A DNA stretch of 64,000 nucleotides from Tricholomella constricta (lineage: Eukaryota > Basidiomycota > Agaricomycetes > Agaricales > Lyophyllaceae), in assembly GCA_013368375.1 (NCBI GenBank), contig JAACJP010000001.1:1054001-1118000 (forward strand), in the 5' to 3' direction. Numbering within the stretch: position 1 is the first letter of the stretch; the number at the start of each line of letters is the position of its first letter. The translations under genes and the position numbers were made by a program. The notes under the pieces were generated by a model, which was not told the DNA's origin, did not search any database, and worked only from the letters and a program-made list of their open reading frames with translations. Of the stretch, positions 35,408-46,692 are shown piece by piece.

Positions 35408-36628
35408 CTAAAAATCCTCTTCCACGGCCAAGGCGGTCGGGTCGGCTGACTCGGGGGTCGGGTCAGCCGGGATCGCATCCTTGCGTGCCAGTAGCTGCAT
35501 GATCAGCTCATCCAGTTCCTCCGGCATGATGTGGCGTACGTCAAAGCGCAAGGGACAGTTGCGCCAGAAGTGCCCCGGTTGTTTGCACCAACGACAGTTG
35601 TCGTTGCGGGCAGGGCGACCGATGGATCGATCAATGTCCATAGGGACACCCGGGGAAAGAGCCGGCGCTCGGGGGGGGTGCGCGACATATGTCGGGCCGG
35701 ACACACGAGCAGGAGCGACTAGTGGTACGGTGGGTCGCCAAAGGGGAGCGGGCGCGGCTGCGGGCACCAGAATGGGGGCGGTCGGGCGACTACCTGTCGG
35801 GATTGCCGGAGGCGCGCGGCGGTGGAAGTCCTCCTCGGTCCTCATTATGAAGTCCTGGGAGCGAGCGATCGCTAGCCAGTCCTCGATCTTGGAGTCGTCG
35901 GGCCGACCCGTAGTGATGCTACCAAGTCGCTTTGAAAGCTTCGGGTCCATGCCCCGACGAAACTTGAGGACTAGGTGGCGACCATCCGGGTAGTCGGCCT
36001 TGACCCATAGGGCTTTGAACGAGTCTATGTACTCGTTGATGGTGCGCCCGTTCTGGAAATACGCCGTCGACTCGCGGGTGAGTGCGGCGTCGGCGACCTC
36101 GTCGAACAGGAAGAACTCCTTCTCAAAGTTTGATGTGAAGTCGCTCCAGGCTGGGAACGCGCGCTTCACCGATCCGTACTGAAAGACGCGACTGACGAAG
36201 TCGGCGGCGCGACCGTGCTGCATGAACGACAGCACCCAACTGATCCGGGCGTGGTCATCGGGGAACTGCCCGGTGGTCAATGAGAAGTACAGCTGACACG
36301 CATTCCAGAAGGCGCGTCCGCCCGATCGCGCGCCATCGTAGATCGGGGGAGGCGACGGTCGGATGTGCGATCCTGATCGCGGAGGGGGAGGGGGCGTCGG
36401 CAAGGGTTGCGCCGGCGTCGCGGGGGTCGTAGGTGCTGCTGGGGAGGCAGCGGAGGGGTTCCCCAAAACGAGGGTATCTAAAAGAGAGGAGATGCGGTCC
36501 AGGGTGGCCGAGTTGGAGGTTTGGGTGTGGGAGAGAGCCAATATCGTGGTTTCAAGGCTAGCCAGTCGCTCTTCTGGCGTAAGCGCAGGGGGGGGCGACG
36601 GCGTGTCAAATTCACCGAATTCGGACAT
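35408..36628 (-). CDS. Element D gag (406 aa)
   Basis: ATG at 36628 (MSEFGEFD) to TAG at 35408-35410. N-terminal coiled segment (TPEERLASLETTILALSHTQ), proline-rich linker, capsid-like region (GARSGGRAFWNACQLYF, HGRAADFVSR, FRRGMDPKLSKRLG), a second proline-rich linker, and a CCHC zinc knuckle (CRWCKQPGHFWRNC). Intact. Pol lies in the +1 frame relative to gag. In element A an ATG overlaps the gag end, whereas this copy lacks that ATG, so the mode of pol expression in family 1 is not settled. Confidence 0.88.
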   Translation of the reverse strand: MSEFGEFDTPSPPPALTPEERLASLETTILALSHTQTSNSATLDRISSLLDTLVLGNPSAASPAAPTTPATPAQPLPTPPPPPRSGSHIRPSPPPIYDGARSGGRAFWNACQLYFSLTTGQFPDDHARISWVLSFMQHGRAADFVSRVFQYGSVKRAFPAWSDFTSNFEKEFFLFDEVADAALTRESTAYFQNGRTINEYIDSFKALWVKADYPDGRHLVLKFRRGMDPKLSKRLGSITTGRPDDSKIEDWLAIARSQDFIMRTEEDFHRRAPPAIPTGSRPTAPILVPAAAPAPLWRPTVPLVAPARVSGPTYVAHPPRAPALSPGVPMDIDRSIGRPARNDNCRWCKQPGHFWRNCPLRFDVRHIMPEELDELIMQLLARKDAIPADPTPESADPTALAVEEDF

Positions 36629-36742
36629 CTCGAGACGGGACTCGGGCGGTGATCGGAGCAGACGCGTGTTGGACGGGTTGCGTGTAGCAGACACGTGTTT
36701 CGACGCGGGAGCTCGATCGGTCGCCTTGCCGGGTCTCAGGTG

Positions 36743-36753
36743 TAGTCTATTCT
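36743..36753 (-). promoter_or_regulatory. Element D putative self-priming primer-binding site
   Basis: The sense strand reads GC then AGAATAGACTA next to the 5' LTR. This is complementary to TAGTCTATTCT (sense of 36872-36882), which lies about 31 nt downstream of a TATATAG box (36908-36914). Element A has G where this copy has C, and its LTR carries the matching change, so pairing is kept. Confidence 0.65.
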
Positions 36754-36755
36754 GC

Positions 36756-37225
36756 TGTTAGGGCGACCTCACGAGCAGAGCTGAGTCGTACTGGCAGAGG
36801 GGAATCCGAAGTTATATTAAGTACAGTAAGGAATGTAAAGAGGGGCTTACCTGGCAGAGGGGAATCCGAAGAGAATAGACTAAGGATCCCCAATGCCAGT
36901 GGGCCGACTATATACGAGTACTGTACATAATAATCAAGGAATGGTCTGCGGCGCGTGTATGGACACGTTCCCGACGCTGTCCGATCCTCGTGGCTCAGGG
37001 TACGGACACGAGTGGGGACAGCCGACGTCGGGATGTCGGGTGGTCGGGATCGGCGTCGGGCGCACACAGGGAGAGATGGGAAACGACAGGAAGTGTGTAA
37101 GTATATACGCCGATGCTTGGGTCGGAGCGTCGGGGGTCAGGATCGCGAACGGTTGGGGGAGCGATCGCATGGGCGGGGGGACGATCGGTGAGCGTCGGAG
37201 GGCGCGAGAGGGAGTTCCCCTAACA
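36756..37225 (-). repeat. Element D 5' LTR with promoter
   Basis: 470 bp, paired with 30917-31386; TATATAG at 36914-36908 on the sense strand. It ends only 46 bp before the start codon of the gene at 37272, so that gene has lost or replaced its original promoter. Confidence 0.92.
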
Positions 37226-37271
37226 TTGCTGCTGTTTCCACAGACAAAGTTATTATCTGTCAGATTTGACT

Positions 37272-39206
37272 ATGAGCAATAACAACAAGAGAGGGCGTAA
37301 AGCATCAGAATTACCAACCAGTGAGAGTTGTTTTTTAATTCGAAGGAAAATCAACTGATAATGTTGCGCACTTGAAGATTTTGAGATCAATGACGAGGGC
37401 AAAGTCCGATGCACCCTGTGTCTGGAATACGAGCACAACTCTGCGTGGATTCAAAGAAGGAGTCTTAACGGACACATAGGAACCGAGGCCCATAACAGAT
37501 CTCTAAAATCGAAGCAACAAAAAAATTGGGAATGGGACACTCTAAGAATCACACACGCAATATAGGAGGAACAGTTTGCTGAGGCTCGCGACAATTTTCA
37601 ACCATTGGCAATGCTCCAGGCAAATGAAGTAGGTGAAAAGAAGACCTCTGCAGAGAATAGAATATGGGAAGAGTACAAGATGGAGGATGTGGTTTTTGAG
37701 GTAGGTCCCGATCCTGAGATTGTGGCCGAAAATGCTCGTGCAGCTTTCAACCGATGCGCCATTGAATATGGTCTCTGGGCAGGTGCTGAGGCGATGCCTG
37801 GAGAGGTCGACGATAACACTGTCTTAATGGAGGATGAAGATGATGATATTGTGACTGAATTAATAAGAGATTTTGGTACGTTTGGTGGCCAGTCTTTGCT
37901 GTAAATCAAGACTGAAAACTGGTCAGTGTTCAACAGTGAAAAGGAGGAAGACACACCGACAAACCCTGCCGATGCTCGCAAATGGTTTCCTTACTCCTCA
38001 AAGCTGATGTTTCTTCTCGACACAATTGATAATCTACCTCGTCTGCACATTTTGAGTTCAATGATGAAGGTCCTTCTCTGGCTTCTGCAAGAACTTGGCG
38101 TCAAACATGTCCCATCTTTCGACTCATTGCAAAAAGCTCGAAAGGGAACACGCTTACGATGTGGAGTACCAACAGTAAATTGGATGTCGCCGAAAGGCAA
38201 TGCATTTTCGTTCAATGATCCTTGCATTCTGGTTGCCAATGTAAGTTTGGCAGCGTGAATGAAGATTGCAAGCACTCACCATTTTGTCTAGGACTGGGGA
38301 AATCCACATGTATCTCCTCATATTCGATGGTACCCAGTAATTCCTGTGAATGGCATAATCAGCGAGATTTGGCATGCTCAAAAATGGAGGCATGACTGTG
38401 ATCGTCACATTCTGAGTCCAATGTGGGAGGATGGAAAGCGCCACTATTACATCGACGAGCCAGCACGGCTGAAGAATGGCGATCTCATCATTCCCGTGCA
38501 TTGGGTAGAAGATGAAGCCAGTGGAGAGATTTGGGCAGATGCGTGGAAGATTGAGATAAGCAAGGCCGTGAGTATCTATCTATCTGCGCTTCAAACATGC
38601 ATCGACAACCAGTCCACTCAAAACTACGGTCTTCACACAGACTTCTCTGGCTACAATTCACGATGCATCTGTCAATACTGTCAAGGCCAAGGATTTGTGT
38701 GAGAATTTCTTGGACTTAGAAGACATGAATTCTGTACCCTCTTGGTGCCCAAAAACTGTTCTTGCTGGCCATCCCACTCAAATTCCAAATCCAGATCGTA
38801 AACTCGTGGATGGTGATCCACTGTACTCCAGCTTCATTGATCTTTTTGGTGACGATGTGTCGGGAAATCGCAGCAAGAGTTGGAACAAGCACTTCAATAT
38901 CTACATCAACCATCGAAACCTTCCTCGCAAACTTCTTCAACAACAATTCCATGTTCACTTTGTCTCGACCTCTATGTACGCAGCTATTCCTGAGCAGTAT
39001 CAAGGAATTAAATCAATTATCGAGTCAGTAATTACTTACGTTCTCTAAACATGGCTAAATTTCTACCTTTGCTAGCGAAACACACACAAACCCGCTCAAG
39101 GTTCGCCACGGTACCAATGGCCAACAAATTTGTCTCAAAATTCGATGCAACTGTGGACCAGGTCAGAGTGAGATGTCCGGACATATTGGAGGGAATGGCA
39201 ACTATC
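37272..39206 (+). pseudogene. Multi-exon protein of recurrent agaricomycete family, N-terminal part
   Basis: ATG 37272 (MSNNNKRGRKASELPT), intron 37321-37377, then a Cys2-His2-like finger (FEINDEGKVRCTLC...LNGHIGTEAHNRS). Later exons give an acidic stretch, the block WFPYSSKLMFLLDTIDNLPR, an intron at 38240-38291, the block WGNPHVSPHIRWYP, the block GIISEIWHAQKW, then LCENFLDLED, DVSGNRSKSWNKHFNIY and QQQFHVHFVSTSMYAAIPEQ. After an intron (about 39026-39077) it reads HTNPLKVRHG and GHIGGNGN, where the LINE interrupts it. I recall the family as a large, multi-copy set of hypothetical proteins in mushrooms; its role is unknown. The [12 protein letters not shown] block further on is faintly like the D..H region of EnSpm-type transposases, so a transposon origin is possible. 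Broken by two insertions. Confidence 0.75.
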
Positions 39207-39415
39207 TTTTTTTTTTTTTTTTTTTTTTTTCTTTTTGGTGTAGCGTTTAGTTAGCAAGTCGACCGGACCGACGGCAACGCCGCCTCCTACTCGCCTGCTT
39301 AAGTCGCAAGGGCCATAGGCCTCACTCTGCATCTATGTATAGTACCAATGAGGAAATGCATTTACGCACTCTGTGTGGGGCTCCGGCCATCTTATTGGGA
39401 GGTGAGCTGCTGCCT
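39207..39415 (-). other. LINE 3' UTR and poly(A) tail
   Basis: 24 T then CTTTTT on the plus strand is the LINE poly(A) tail; the rest up to 39415 is non-coding sequence after ORF2. Confidence 0.8.
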
Positions 39416-42400
39416 TCAGCCTACGCTGTGCCTCCTCCCTGTCGTGATGCCTATACCCACTAAAACCCTGGGAGCTCCTATCCAATCTTCGGGGAGCATA
39501 TGTTCCTGGTGTAGGATTCCTTGCCACGTGTTTAGGACTAGCGATTTCGGGATCGCTTTCTTTCTGAAGATTTGGTCGGTCATTCTCTGATCGAGGGCCA
39601 GTCTTTCGTTGATGGCTTTTCTCCACCTGTTTCTGATTTCTTCCTTCGTGTGCGGCCTGTTTTCATTTTGTATGAGTCTCTCGCATCTCAGTTTCCATAT
39701 CAGGTGGGCTGATTCTATCATCAGGATTCGGTAGAGGCATGTACGCCCTTGTAGAATACTCCCTTCCGTGTTCTTTATTTCGGCTGAGGGGCTGCCCAGG
39801 ACGAGTCCCAGGGTCGGCTGAAACCAGGACCCTTCCTGTACGCGATCGCAAATCTGTTTCATCTCGTGCCAGATTTCTTCCTGACCAGAACATTCACATT
39901 GCGTTAGGATGTGCTTTAGTGACTCTGTCTGGCCGTCGTGGGTACAGGTCGCTCGCTCTTGTAATTCTTGATGCAGGGAGTCCTTCTGCCAGTGGGTGCC
40001 TACCATGTAAGCATCGTGGACAGCCATCCATAAGAAGTAGCGCTGGGGTCTGGAGTATTCCTTTCTTCATGTTCCTTTCCAAATTGCTTTGGTCGTCGGT
40101 CGCGCCTCGAACACGTCTTCCGTAGCATCCTTGATTTGCTCCAGGTGGTCTCTGGTCCTTGCTCTTTGGTTGGTCTGGTTTTTCGTCTTGAAATTCCTGA
40201 TCGCTTGATACACTAAGGACTGGGTGATACAGCTCAGTTTTGCTCCCGTTAGGACTAGGTTTGGTTCGATCGCCTCATTGAAGGCGGGATCCTCTGGGGT
40301 GCAGGTGGCTTCATCCGCTAGGGCATCTGCTCCATCGTTGTGAGCGTGGCTGCTGTGGCCTTTCACCCACTTTACTCGTGTTTTTGTTTCGCGGTTTTGA
40401 AGACGGGCTATGGTGAGTTTTATTAGTTCCGCATTTTTGGTATCAATAAACCCTTCATTCTCAATTCTTCTGAGCCGGGTAGAGACCTTCTGGATCACAT
40501 ATTTGGAATCCAGTTCAAGGTGGAGGCGGGCTTCCTGTGGGGCTTTCTCTGCCGCTTCTTTAAGTGCTAGCAACTCGGCCGTTTGGTTCGATTGGGTGTA
40601 TTTAGCGGGGACTTTGACGCTTAGGTTGCCTTGGTGCTCTGGAGAGTAGTACACGCCTGCTCCCGCGAATGCATTATCGTAACCATTGTTGAAGCAGGAT
40701 CCATCTGTGGTGGCTCGGAGTTCTCTCCCGGTGTCGATTTGGCTTAGGCGTCTGGGTATTGTGTCTATTGTGTTTCCTTCTGTAAATATCCGAAAGATGT
40801 CGGTCAGGTTGCCCCTTGTGTACAGGTCTATTGGGAGGACGGTCCATTCGTCGTCCTTCTCTTCTACGTGTGCATCGTCAGCCTCTGCTTCTGGGGCTCT
40901 CCTCGGGTCCCATTTTTCTGGCAGGGTGTTCAGCATAGCTTCTGCTTTGGTGGCGCAGTCGTGGGGGTGGACACAACGGGTGACCTGTCAGGTGTTAGCA
41001 CATATGGTGCATTGGCATTTGTTATTCTGTGAGTGGTCCGGATTCCTTAGGACACTGGCCATTTGTTCGGTGTCCCCTACAGTTTTGAGCGCGTGATTGC
41101 TCTTTAGGCATTCGCTGGTCGGGCCGTGGTTCATACGTCTCAGTTTCTTGTCTGCATCGCTATGGTACCACATCGGCCGCAGCCTTGTGATGTCCTTGCT
41201 GAAGGCAATACCTTCTGGGCGTAGGCCATACTTCTTCGCCATTTTTTGCATGTTGCGCAGGTCCGAGCTGGTGCCGGCTTTCTCCGTAGAGGATGATTTC
41301 CATGACTGGAGGAAGATGTTCGATCTGACCCTTGCGTCAATGTTTTTCTCCGTCTTTGGTACATTTATAGCAAATAGCGCGTCTGCCACTGTTGCCCAGA
41401 GGGGTCGGTTCTCATCCATGTTGAGGTATGATTTCAGCCATAGAACTTCCATGGCCTCGTTTCTTGCGACAATATCTAGCAGGGCTCTTCCTCCCAGGTG
41501 GGTGGGAAGGAAGAGGGTAGCTTCGCTCACGGGTGATCTTTTTTCTTTCCAAACAAACTCTCGTATAGTTTTGGTGATTCTTTTTTCGATAGATTTTGGC
41601 ATGCCTTTGACCTGGGTCAGGTACTGTGTCATACCGCCTATGACCATGCTCGTTATTAGTTTGCGTCCCTCCATCGTCGGGTTGCTCCTCTCCCACCTTG
41701 CTAGGTTCGCGTTGATTTTATCTAGGACGATCGACCAGGGGCCTTCTGTGTCTGTGCCGTTCCCAAACCAAGCGCCCAGGATTCAGACTGCCTCACCCTC
41801 TGCGACAATGTGGATGCCTACGGGAATCTCCTCTGAGTCCTGGCTCAGTTTCCTGGTGGCTATGAATTCTTCGCGGAATTCTTTTGTGCCTATTGGAATA
41901 ATTTCGGTCTTGTCTCCATTGAACCTCGCGGTTGAGGCTTCACACCAGTTGTCAAGTAGACGGCGTAGATGGTAGAAGTCGTCTCCTTCTGACAGAAATA
42001 CAGTGGTGTCATCGGCAAACAGGTTGGTGATTAACTTTTCATTATGTCCTTGCAGGTCAAATCCTTTTAGGTCTGACGCAATCTTATCGTACGCCTTTTC
42101 CTGATCGAGCGCTACTATCAGGCCATTTCTCCCGGTACTCTTGGCATACTGCATCATTAGGCGTATCAGTTTTGTTTGGTCCGTGATCCTTTGCCCCAGT
42201 ATGAAACCGGCCTGACTGGGGTGAATTAGGGACGGGGCTACGTCCGTCAGTCTGGTCGCAAGACACTTCGTGAAGATTTTGTAATCGGTGTTCAGGCATG
42301 TTATTGGCCGGTAGTTTGTGATTTCTATCTTATCGTTCTTTTTATAGAGGGGGCACATCCATCCTTCGGCAAAGGGGGAGGAGGGCACCAGTTTGTGGGT

Positions 42401-44235
42401 CATGATGTCATTGAAGACTATGGTGAGGAGGTTGATCACATTGAAGGCGGAGTTGTCGTTCTGAATTGAGTCCTCCGTATACTTGCAGTCTAATGCTTTT
42501 CACAGTTCATTTGTCGCACCGTCGAGCCCGGCTGCGGTGTCATTTTTTGCTATTTTCAGTGCGTCGCGTACTTCATCTCTTGTGATTGGACTTCCTAGCT
42601 CTTGCCGTTGAGCTTCCGACGTGGATTTTGTTACGCAGTCTAAAGTGTTTTGTATCCTTCTTTCATGGGGTTCGGTTAGGGCTGGTGCCCCATTCCGTTG
42701 TAGGGACTCGTGGTAGTCTCTTGCCAGGTCCGCCATTTTTTGGGAGTTGGACTCGTAGATCGGGTTGCCATCTTCTGACGGGGTATCTCTCCTAAGTGCG
42801 TAAATCATATCCCTTGGTTTTGACTCTTTATTTGATTTCGTCCAGTACTTGCAGATGGTTGCTCCTTCTAGTCTGTTCTGGACCGTCGTGCATTGTCTTT
42901 TGTTCGTGTGTTTTCTTTGGGCGAGGGCGCGCATCTTCGCTTCCACCTCGGCGGAGGCTATCTGACGCGCGTCTTCTTCAGATGAGTCATCGTTATTTAT
43001 TCTATCGAGCGTGTCTTGTAGATCCTTCAGCTGGCAGTCCATCTTAGGGACGATTGCTTTATCTCTTTGGTTCGCTAGATGTAACATTTCTTTCGGTTCC
43101 ATTGCACGAGGTCTGCTGCGATGGTCGCTTGCTTTCCTTCCTGTTTTACTCGGATACGGAACATCTTGTCTTTCAGGATGTGGTGTGGAATAGACCATCT
43201 CCCTTTTCCGACCCATGGGGCTTCTTGGTGGGCTACTGTCACGGAAACTAATTTATGGTCAGCTCCTGGAACATCGGAGGGTGCTATTTTCCATTCCCTC
43301 GCTTGTTGGAGGACTACTGGGGACACATAGATACGGTCTATTCTGGATTGCGAGGCGGTCGCATCTTGCAGGAATGAGTAGGCCTTTGTAGTTGGGAACG
43401 TTGTACGCCAGCCATCTACCAGGTCCAGAAGGTTGCGCAGTTCGTGCAACTCTTCCACTGCATCTTGTGGGTCATTATGCGCTGGCAGTCGATCTAGCAT
43501 GTCTTCCACCATATTGAGATCGCCGGTTAGTACGTCCACTTTCAATCGGGGGTGGGTGGTGAAGTATTCACGTAGTGTTTTCCAGAAATTGGCATTTTCG
43601 CCTGGTCTAGTAAGGTTCGGGGCATATACTGCTAGGACAGAGATCGTTTCTGCCCTGTGCCAGTTCGTTTGGATCAGGAGTGCTCTGCCTGGTAGTATCT
43701 CTGTTATTTTGGCTCCTGAAACATTCGAAATTTTGCGGTTTAGGACAATTGCTACACCCGCTTTTCCAGTGGGGTTTTCGGGATCTTTGGAGATGAAGGT
43801 CTTCATTCTTTTGGAGAAGAGTTTCTCTAGTTCGTCTCTTCGTTCCTCTGTCAGGTGGGTCTCTTGGACTGCCAGAATCCCGATACGGTTGTCTCTGATT
43901 AATTGGTTTATGTGGAACCATTTGGATCCATTTCTGCCATCTCCGGCGGATCGATAACCTCTGATATTTAGTGATGTGGCTCTAATCGCGGCCTTGGTTT
44001 CCTTCTTGCAGCGCCTTTCTAGGTTTCGGCAGTGAGCCCTGTTTAAGGACGGGTTCGTGTGCGGCCATTCCCCATTCTGGGATGTGGGCACCGGCGTGAG
44101 TTCCTCTCCGCCACCCCCTTCGGGGGGGTCAGACCGTCTTGGTCTGGACACAGGCTTCTGGGCTCTTATTTCTCTGTTATGAGGGACATCGGACACATCT
44201 GATTGTGTCGCGTCTCTCGAGACGCCTCCTCGCAT
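39416..44235 (-). pseudogene. LINE ORF2: APE endonuclease, RT, RNase H (decayed)
   Basis: From ATG 44235. Endonuclease: SLNIRGY, VQETHL, LTGDLNMVEDMLDRLP, SRIDRIYVSP, GADHKLVSV. A frameshift near 43200 precedes the linker. RT: PLYKKNDKIEITNYRPI, AGFILGQR, LDQEKAYDKIA, then directly SDLKGFDLQGHNEKLITNLF with ADD (FADDTTVFL). The block that normally lies between the AYDKI and FADD boxes, about 60-80 residues, is missing. RNase H: TTDGSCFNNG, AELLALKEAA, LELDSKYV, NDGADALAD. In-frame stops at 42500, 41783, 40988 and 40067; at least three read as CGA to TGA. Role in life: target-primed reverse transcription; not functional here. Confidence 0.88.
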
Positions 44236-44840
44236 CTGCGAGGGGCCGGGGTGTGGCGTTCCTCGGGTGTCCCTTGTGGGGACTCCGCCTTCCTGACCTT
44301 CCTGTCTATCATCGGGGCGAGCGGCGGTCTGTTCGTAGCCCCCTCCTGACAGGTCGGGGAGTCGTCCAGTACTGATATCGTCGCCTGTGGGATGTTGGGG
44401 GGTTAGTGTAGAAGCGGTTGTAAAGACTCACCTAGCATTCAACCAAGTGCTAGAATTGCTCTCCTTGTGACCCAGGGAAAGACTGGGGGACGTTGTTTCA
44501 GGTTTGTTTGTGTGGAGAGGCTTATGACTTCACCATCAACTTAAGCAGGACTGCTGCACAGCACCGTCCTCTACGCTATGTAGACTGCCGTTTTTTGTTT
44601 GGTTTCCGCCCCGTAAACGGGTGGGTGTGGAACCGGGGCTTACCTGAGCCGCACGCGACCAGTAAATTCATCCCTATTTCACACTGAGTTTTTGGTGTTG
44701 CCACGCCCAATTTGTTCAGTGGCCGCTGAGTCCTCTCACACAAGCCAGGGTGTGTCTGAGCAAATGGAATCATATTTTATGTGTGAGCGCTTCTAGGTAC
44801 GTGACATAACATAACATAAGGGGGGGGGGGGGGAACTGCC
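44236..44840 (-). other. LINE inter-ORF region
   Basis: Region between ORF1 and ORF2. A run of 14 G lies at about 44821-44834 on the plus strand. An in-frame upstream extension of ORF2 (rich in Arg, Pro and Gly) may reach about 44342, so the ORF2 start at 44235 is a minimum. Confidence 0.5.
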
Positions 44841-46111
44841 TCAGTTGCCCCCGCAGCCGCCCCGTCCTCTGCCGTGGGCTCTACCTCTCCCTCTATTACC
44901 ACTATACTGGTGGGAGGTTTTGGTGCCCCCCCCAGTGGTTGAGGAGCTGGGTTGGCTGGCGGTTTCTTGTCGCTTGGGGCCGAGCCACTCTGGCAAGGTC
45001 ATAAAGGGGCATAAGGCCCTAGGGTGGTCCATCGACTTGCAACCGGCGCACTGGAATACTGCCCCGTCTTTGAGGGTGTGGGCGTCCCCGTAGTCTCCAG
45101 TGGAAAACGAGAGGTTCCGGATCATAGAGATGAGTACGTAGTAGTTCTCGAGCGAGAGGTCGAGGGGCTTCCCGAAGTAAATGTTCCATACTCTTTGGGG
45201 GCCGCTCCGCACGCTGAAGCCATCGGGTGTCGAGAGGCATTGTACCTGAAAGCCTTTCACAAAGATGGAGGCGAAGGCCTCGGTCGCAGCTCCGGGGTCC
45301 TGGGGGCCCTCGAGGTTATCGTTGATGAAGCCAGTGATGGCGGGGCTGCCTGATAGTTAGTTCCGGATAAACTCCGCCACTTCATCTTGGGATTCTTCAG
45401 AGAGGGGGTAGGTGAGGCCGCACATTAACATAATGAATGATGGGATCGGCGGGTCGAACGGGACAATGAAGATCGTAGTCTCCGCAGTGGAGACCGTGTT
45501 GCGTTCGATCAGTGTGTCGGCGTTGGTCGAGGTTTGAGACTAGGTAGTGGAAGGGGGGTTGTACTCTTCCATTTAGGGGAACTGAGCGCACCGGGGGGGG
45601 CAACGATTACTTTCTCTGCAATGACGATCTTCTTGATGAGGTCCCGGATGCGGTCCACCGTGACGATCGAGTCCAGGTCGTACGCTCCATCATACAGGCG
45701 TACCCAGACCTTTGGGCTTGGTTTGTTCTGCCATCGAACAAGTAGGGATGGTGAGAGGTTAAACGTGGGGGCGGAGTGTAAGTGGACCATTGGGAACCTG
45801 TCCTGGGGGGTTGCAGTGCAGATCAGGCCCTTCTGGTTTCCTGCGACGTGGCCACGGACCGTCATGGCCCATGATAGACTGACATCGCGGGTGAAGCGGA
45901 GGGTGTTTGCCTGATCGGCCACTTGCTGAGGGGGCGTGGGTTGCATCTGCTCATCCTCGGGGGACGTGGGGTCCGGACGGGGACGAGGGGGTGGTGTTGG
46001 TGACTCGGGGTCTGGGTAGTGCGGTGCCTCGACCCGGGGGGGTCGCTCTAGTTGATCCTGCTCGTCCTGTGTTAGTGACGGTTCACGTGTGGGTTGAAGG
46101 GACTTGCCTTA
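44841..46111 (-). pseudogene. LINE ORF1, C-terminal part with zinc knuckle
   Basis: Read from 46111 down: acidic and proline-rich linker, a folded-looking segment (LRFTRDVSLSWAMTVRGHVA, FNLSPSLLVRWQNK, VWVRLYDGAYDLDSI), then a region leading to GFQVQCLSTPDGFSVRSGPQ, a knuckle CAGCKSMDHPRALC, and a Gly/Arg-rich tail (GRGRAHGRGRGG) ending at 44841. Frameshifts near 46090 and 45510 and a stop near 45356 break the frame. Acts as an RNA-binding chaperone in related LINEs. The N-terminal part lies beyond element C at 57129. Confidence 0.75.
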
Positions 46112-46116
46112 TCTAC

Positions 46117-46336
46117 TGTAACGGGGTTACAGAATTTGGGACCTTGTTGTTCACACTAGACGTAAGCTTGACAAGTCTGTCGATTGCTACGTATAGGTGT
46201 ACAAGGTTGTTTATACTTAATTAATGTAATGAATTAAATAGGCAACACCAGAAGGTGTTGCCAAACAATAGCGTAATCGTCTCGATAAGATACGATTAGA
46301 TAACCAAGATTAGATAAGATAGTGGGTGTCCTTACA
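46117..46336 (-). repeat. Element C 3' LTR
   Basis: 220 bp; pairs with 56904-57123 (differences TTAATTAATG/TTAATTCATG and GGGTGTCC/GGGCGTCC). The sense polypurine tract AAAGGGGGGTA lies at 46347-46337. Confidence 0.94.
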
Positions 46337-46692
46337 TACCCCCCTTTAAGATCGCGTGTAGCGATCTTCACCAGGGAGTTGGGCAGAAAAAGAGAGTAAA
46401 AGGAGGGTCTAGGTCCCGGCGACCTAGACCTATCAAATAATGCAAGAATACGTAGGTATAATATGTATTCTTGACTTAACGAGTAGTGGATGCATTAGCG
46501 CCACTGCACGGCCTCAAAGTGCCGTGCGGCAAAGAATGGTGGTGAGGACATCCAATGTTGCGTTAATACGCAACCTGCGGATTGCTCCTCGGGAGTCAGG
46601 TGGTCTGCACCTGACAATGGCGGTCGGCCCGGCGGTACGCCCTAAGTGTCGAGGTCGGTTCGTTGACGGGGGGATTAAGTTGTCTCCCCGAC
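46337..46692 (-). other. Element C 3' untranslated region
   Basis: About 356 bp between the third ORF and the LTR, matching the same region of element B. No coding signal; contains the polypurine tract next to the LTR. Confidence 0.7.

Larger units (their letters stand above)
30917..37225 (-). mobile_element. Ty3 chromovirus element D (family 1), flanks mismatched
   Basis: Two 470 bp LTRs (30917-31386, 36756-37225) differ at only four sites, all CpG transitions. Internal gag, protease, and RT-RNase H-integrase-chromodomain on the minus strand, clearly related to element A. Gag and the 1142-codon pol frame are open. The protease segment has a nonsense codon (35187), a length change near the gag-pol junction and a loss of about 16 nt near 34850, so the copy is defective. 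The flanks do not form a duplication: CCACC on the left, TTGCT on the right. The left flank is a truncated CAC element; the right flank is the unknown multi-exon gene. Confidence 0.93.

Noticed and set aside
44821..44834. Run of 14 G as a telomere-like or G-quadruplex element
   Set aside because: A simple homopolymer between the two LINE ORFs; a second run near 58701 suggests only slippage-prone tracts, with no spacing needed for quadruplexes.
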